Below are positions 16,344-16,921 of a DNA stretch of 16,921 nt, piece after piece. The DNA lies in contig JAQBYK010000014.1 of the NCBI GenBank assembly GCA_027622635.1, positions 1-16,921 of the forward strand, written 5' to 3'. The notes beneath the pieces are model-generated. The model ran no database searches. It had not been told where the DNA came from and saw nothing but the letters and a program-made list of their open reading frames with translations. Every line of letters begins with the position of its first letter. Position 1 is the stretch's first letter. Origin of the DNA: a bacterium. GTDB taxonomy: Bacteria > Patescibacteriota > Gracilibacteria > UBA1369 > LOWO2-01-FULL-3. A program made the translations under genes and the position numbers.

Positions 16344-16371
16344 TTGACACGCGGGGCAAAAACTGTATAAT
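16344..16371 (+). promoter_or_regulatory. consensus sigma-70-type promoter
   Basis: A perfect TTGACA (16344-16349) and a perfect TATAAT (16366-16371) are separated by 16 bases. The predicted start point near 16378 lies 11-20 bases before the start codon of the next gene. It is the strongest promoter in the window. The nearby short inverted repeat CTGTAA-CCTT-TTACAG (16306-16321) lies between the two divergent genes and might be an operator. Confidence 0.75.
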
Positions 16372-16397
16372 CACTGACTATCTATTATATGTACCCC

Positions 16398-16921
16398 ATG
16401 CAAAACGATACCGACCCTACGGCAAAACTGACGACCATTGACGACCCTACGGCATTTTCTGCCCCTGTAGAAGGAACGACTGCGCAAGCCCAGCTTGCCG
16501 GCGAACTATACAGAGATTTGCAAAGAGGCGACGGTTTTACACGCTATGTTACAGGGCCATCGGGAGAAGAAGAGGTTCTCTTGACGACATACATTGCGGC
16601 TGCCCTTTCCAGAGGAGAGCTAACACAAAGACAGGCTGGGGCGCTTGAGCATGAGTTTGAAAAATGGCTTGCAGCTAAAGGCATAAGCCTGTCAAAACTG
16701 ATCGCCGGCTTGGATAGACCAAATGATGAAGAAGAAAAAGTGCGGAAGATTTCCGTGTATGAATCGTTGGTTGATGCGATAAAACTTGCCCAACAGCCAA
16801 GAAGGGTAAGAGACGACGGTTCGACTAGCTTGAGAAAAAACTGGTCATATGGAGACTTTACTTTCATGATTGACGGGTTTTACGAGCCCGAAGCGGTAAG
16901 CATTTTAGAGGCAATAGCCTG
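16398..16921 (+). CDS. hypothetical protein, 5' part (runs off the window)
   Basis: An open frame runs from ATG 16398 to the end of the window (174 codons seen, no stop). A consensus promoter just upstream supports it as a real gene; the frame on the opposite strand here is a shadow. An in-frame ATG at 16389 is an equally possible start, and neither has a Shine-Dalgarno sequence. The first 35 residues are polar and contain two copies of DDPTA/TDPTA ten residues apart, which looks like a disordered tail. From residue about 35 the chain is mixed helical (AQAQLAGELYRDLQRG, LTQRQAGALEHEFEKWLAAK). No signal peptide, membrane segment or known domain is visible in the part seen. It diverges from the sigma-like operon. 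Confidence 0.75.
   Translation, partial: MQNDTDPTAKLTTIDDPTAFSAPVEGTTAQAQLAGELYRDLQRGDGFTRYVTGPSGEEEVLLTTYIAAALSRGELTQRQAGALEHEFEKWLAAKGISLSKLIAGLDRPNDEEEKVRKISVYESLVDAIKLAQQPRRVRDDGSTSLRKNWSYGDFTFMIDGFYEPEAVSILEAIA
16413..16454 (+). repeat. short direct repeat inside the partial gene
   Basis: GACCCTACGGCA occurs at 16413-16424 and again at 16443-16454, exactly 30 bases apart, coding for two DPTA motifs in frame. It looks like a small tandem duplication in a low-complexity N-terminus. Confidence 0.7.

Noticed and set aside
16544..16867. Minus-strand open frame of 107 codons near the right edge
   Set aside because: It is the shadow of the plus-strand gene starting at 16398, which has a consensus promoter and stays open to the window end.
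1..16921. RNA genes, CRISPR arrays, transposases or integrases
   Set aside because: None was seen by eye. Apart from the palindrome, the gaps between genes are short (under 200 bases) and show no tRNA-like cloverleaf or spaced repeats.

Overview
This window looks like a stretch of chromosome from an uncultivated, small-genome bacterium, most plausibly a member of the Candidate Phyla Radiation (Patescibacteria; a Peregrinibacteria-like lineage is my best guess, at low confidence). The base composition is fairly AT-rich by eye. Genes are packed tightly, several large proteins have no family I recognise, and almost no start codon has a Shine-Dalgarno sequence. TGA is used as an ordinary stop: it ends rdgB and the O-methyltransferase gene at sensible lengths, so the TGA=Gly code of Gracilibacteria/Absconditabacteria does not apply. 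I saw no rRNA, tRNA, CRISPR array, integrase or transposase.

Left part (1-5534). A divergent radical-SAM-like gene on the minus strand (22-1191) faces a plus-strand PAS/PAS/GAF sensor gene across about 190 bases that hold two back-to-back sigma-70-type promoters. The sensor gene is split by a +1 frame change near 1820-1832 and has no output domain. A complete class A penicillin-binding protein (2754-5462) follows at 40 bases, with a transmembrane anchor, GT51 transglycosylase, transpeptidase and a C-terminal Ig-like domain.

Middle part (5484-7919). An extended -10 promoter drives a pentapeptide-repeat/potassium-channel-like fusion. Its stop codon sits in the first bases of a 179-bp imperfect palindrome (6547-6725), which could fold into one long hairpin. 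Fifteen bases beyond the palindrome a class I O-methyltransferase gene starts. It is followed by a 191-residue protein of unknown function whose stop codon overlaps, tail to tail, the stop of the large minus-strand operon.

Right part (16294 down to 7916, minus strand). Four genes run in one direction with overlaps or short gaps: (i) an ECF-sigma-like protein fused to a membrane segment and an outer domain; (ii) rdgB, the house-cleaning XTP/dITP pyrophosphatase, which starts 80 bases inside gene (i); (iii) a 940-residue helical/coiled-coil protein of unknown family with an internal duplication; (iv) a 1235-residue protein joining an SNF2-type ATPase to a class I SAM methyltransferase. Genes (iii) and (iv) overlap and are the best candidate here for an undescribed two-protein machine: a DNA or nucleoprotein translocase with a methyltransferase, plus a long coiled-coil partner. 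A consensus promoter (16344-16371) points the other way, into a gene of unknown function cut by the window edge (16398-16921).
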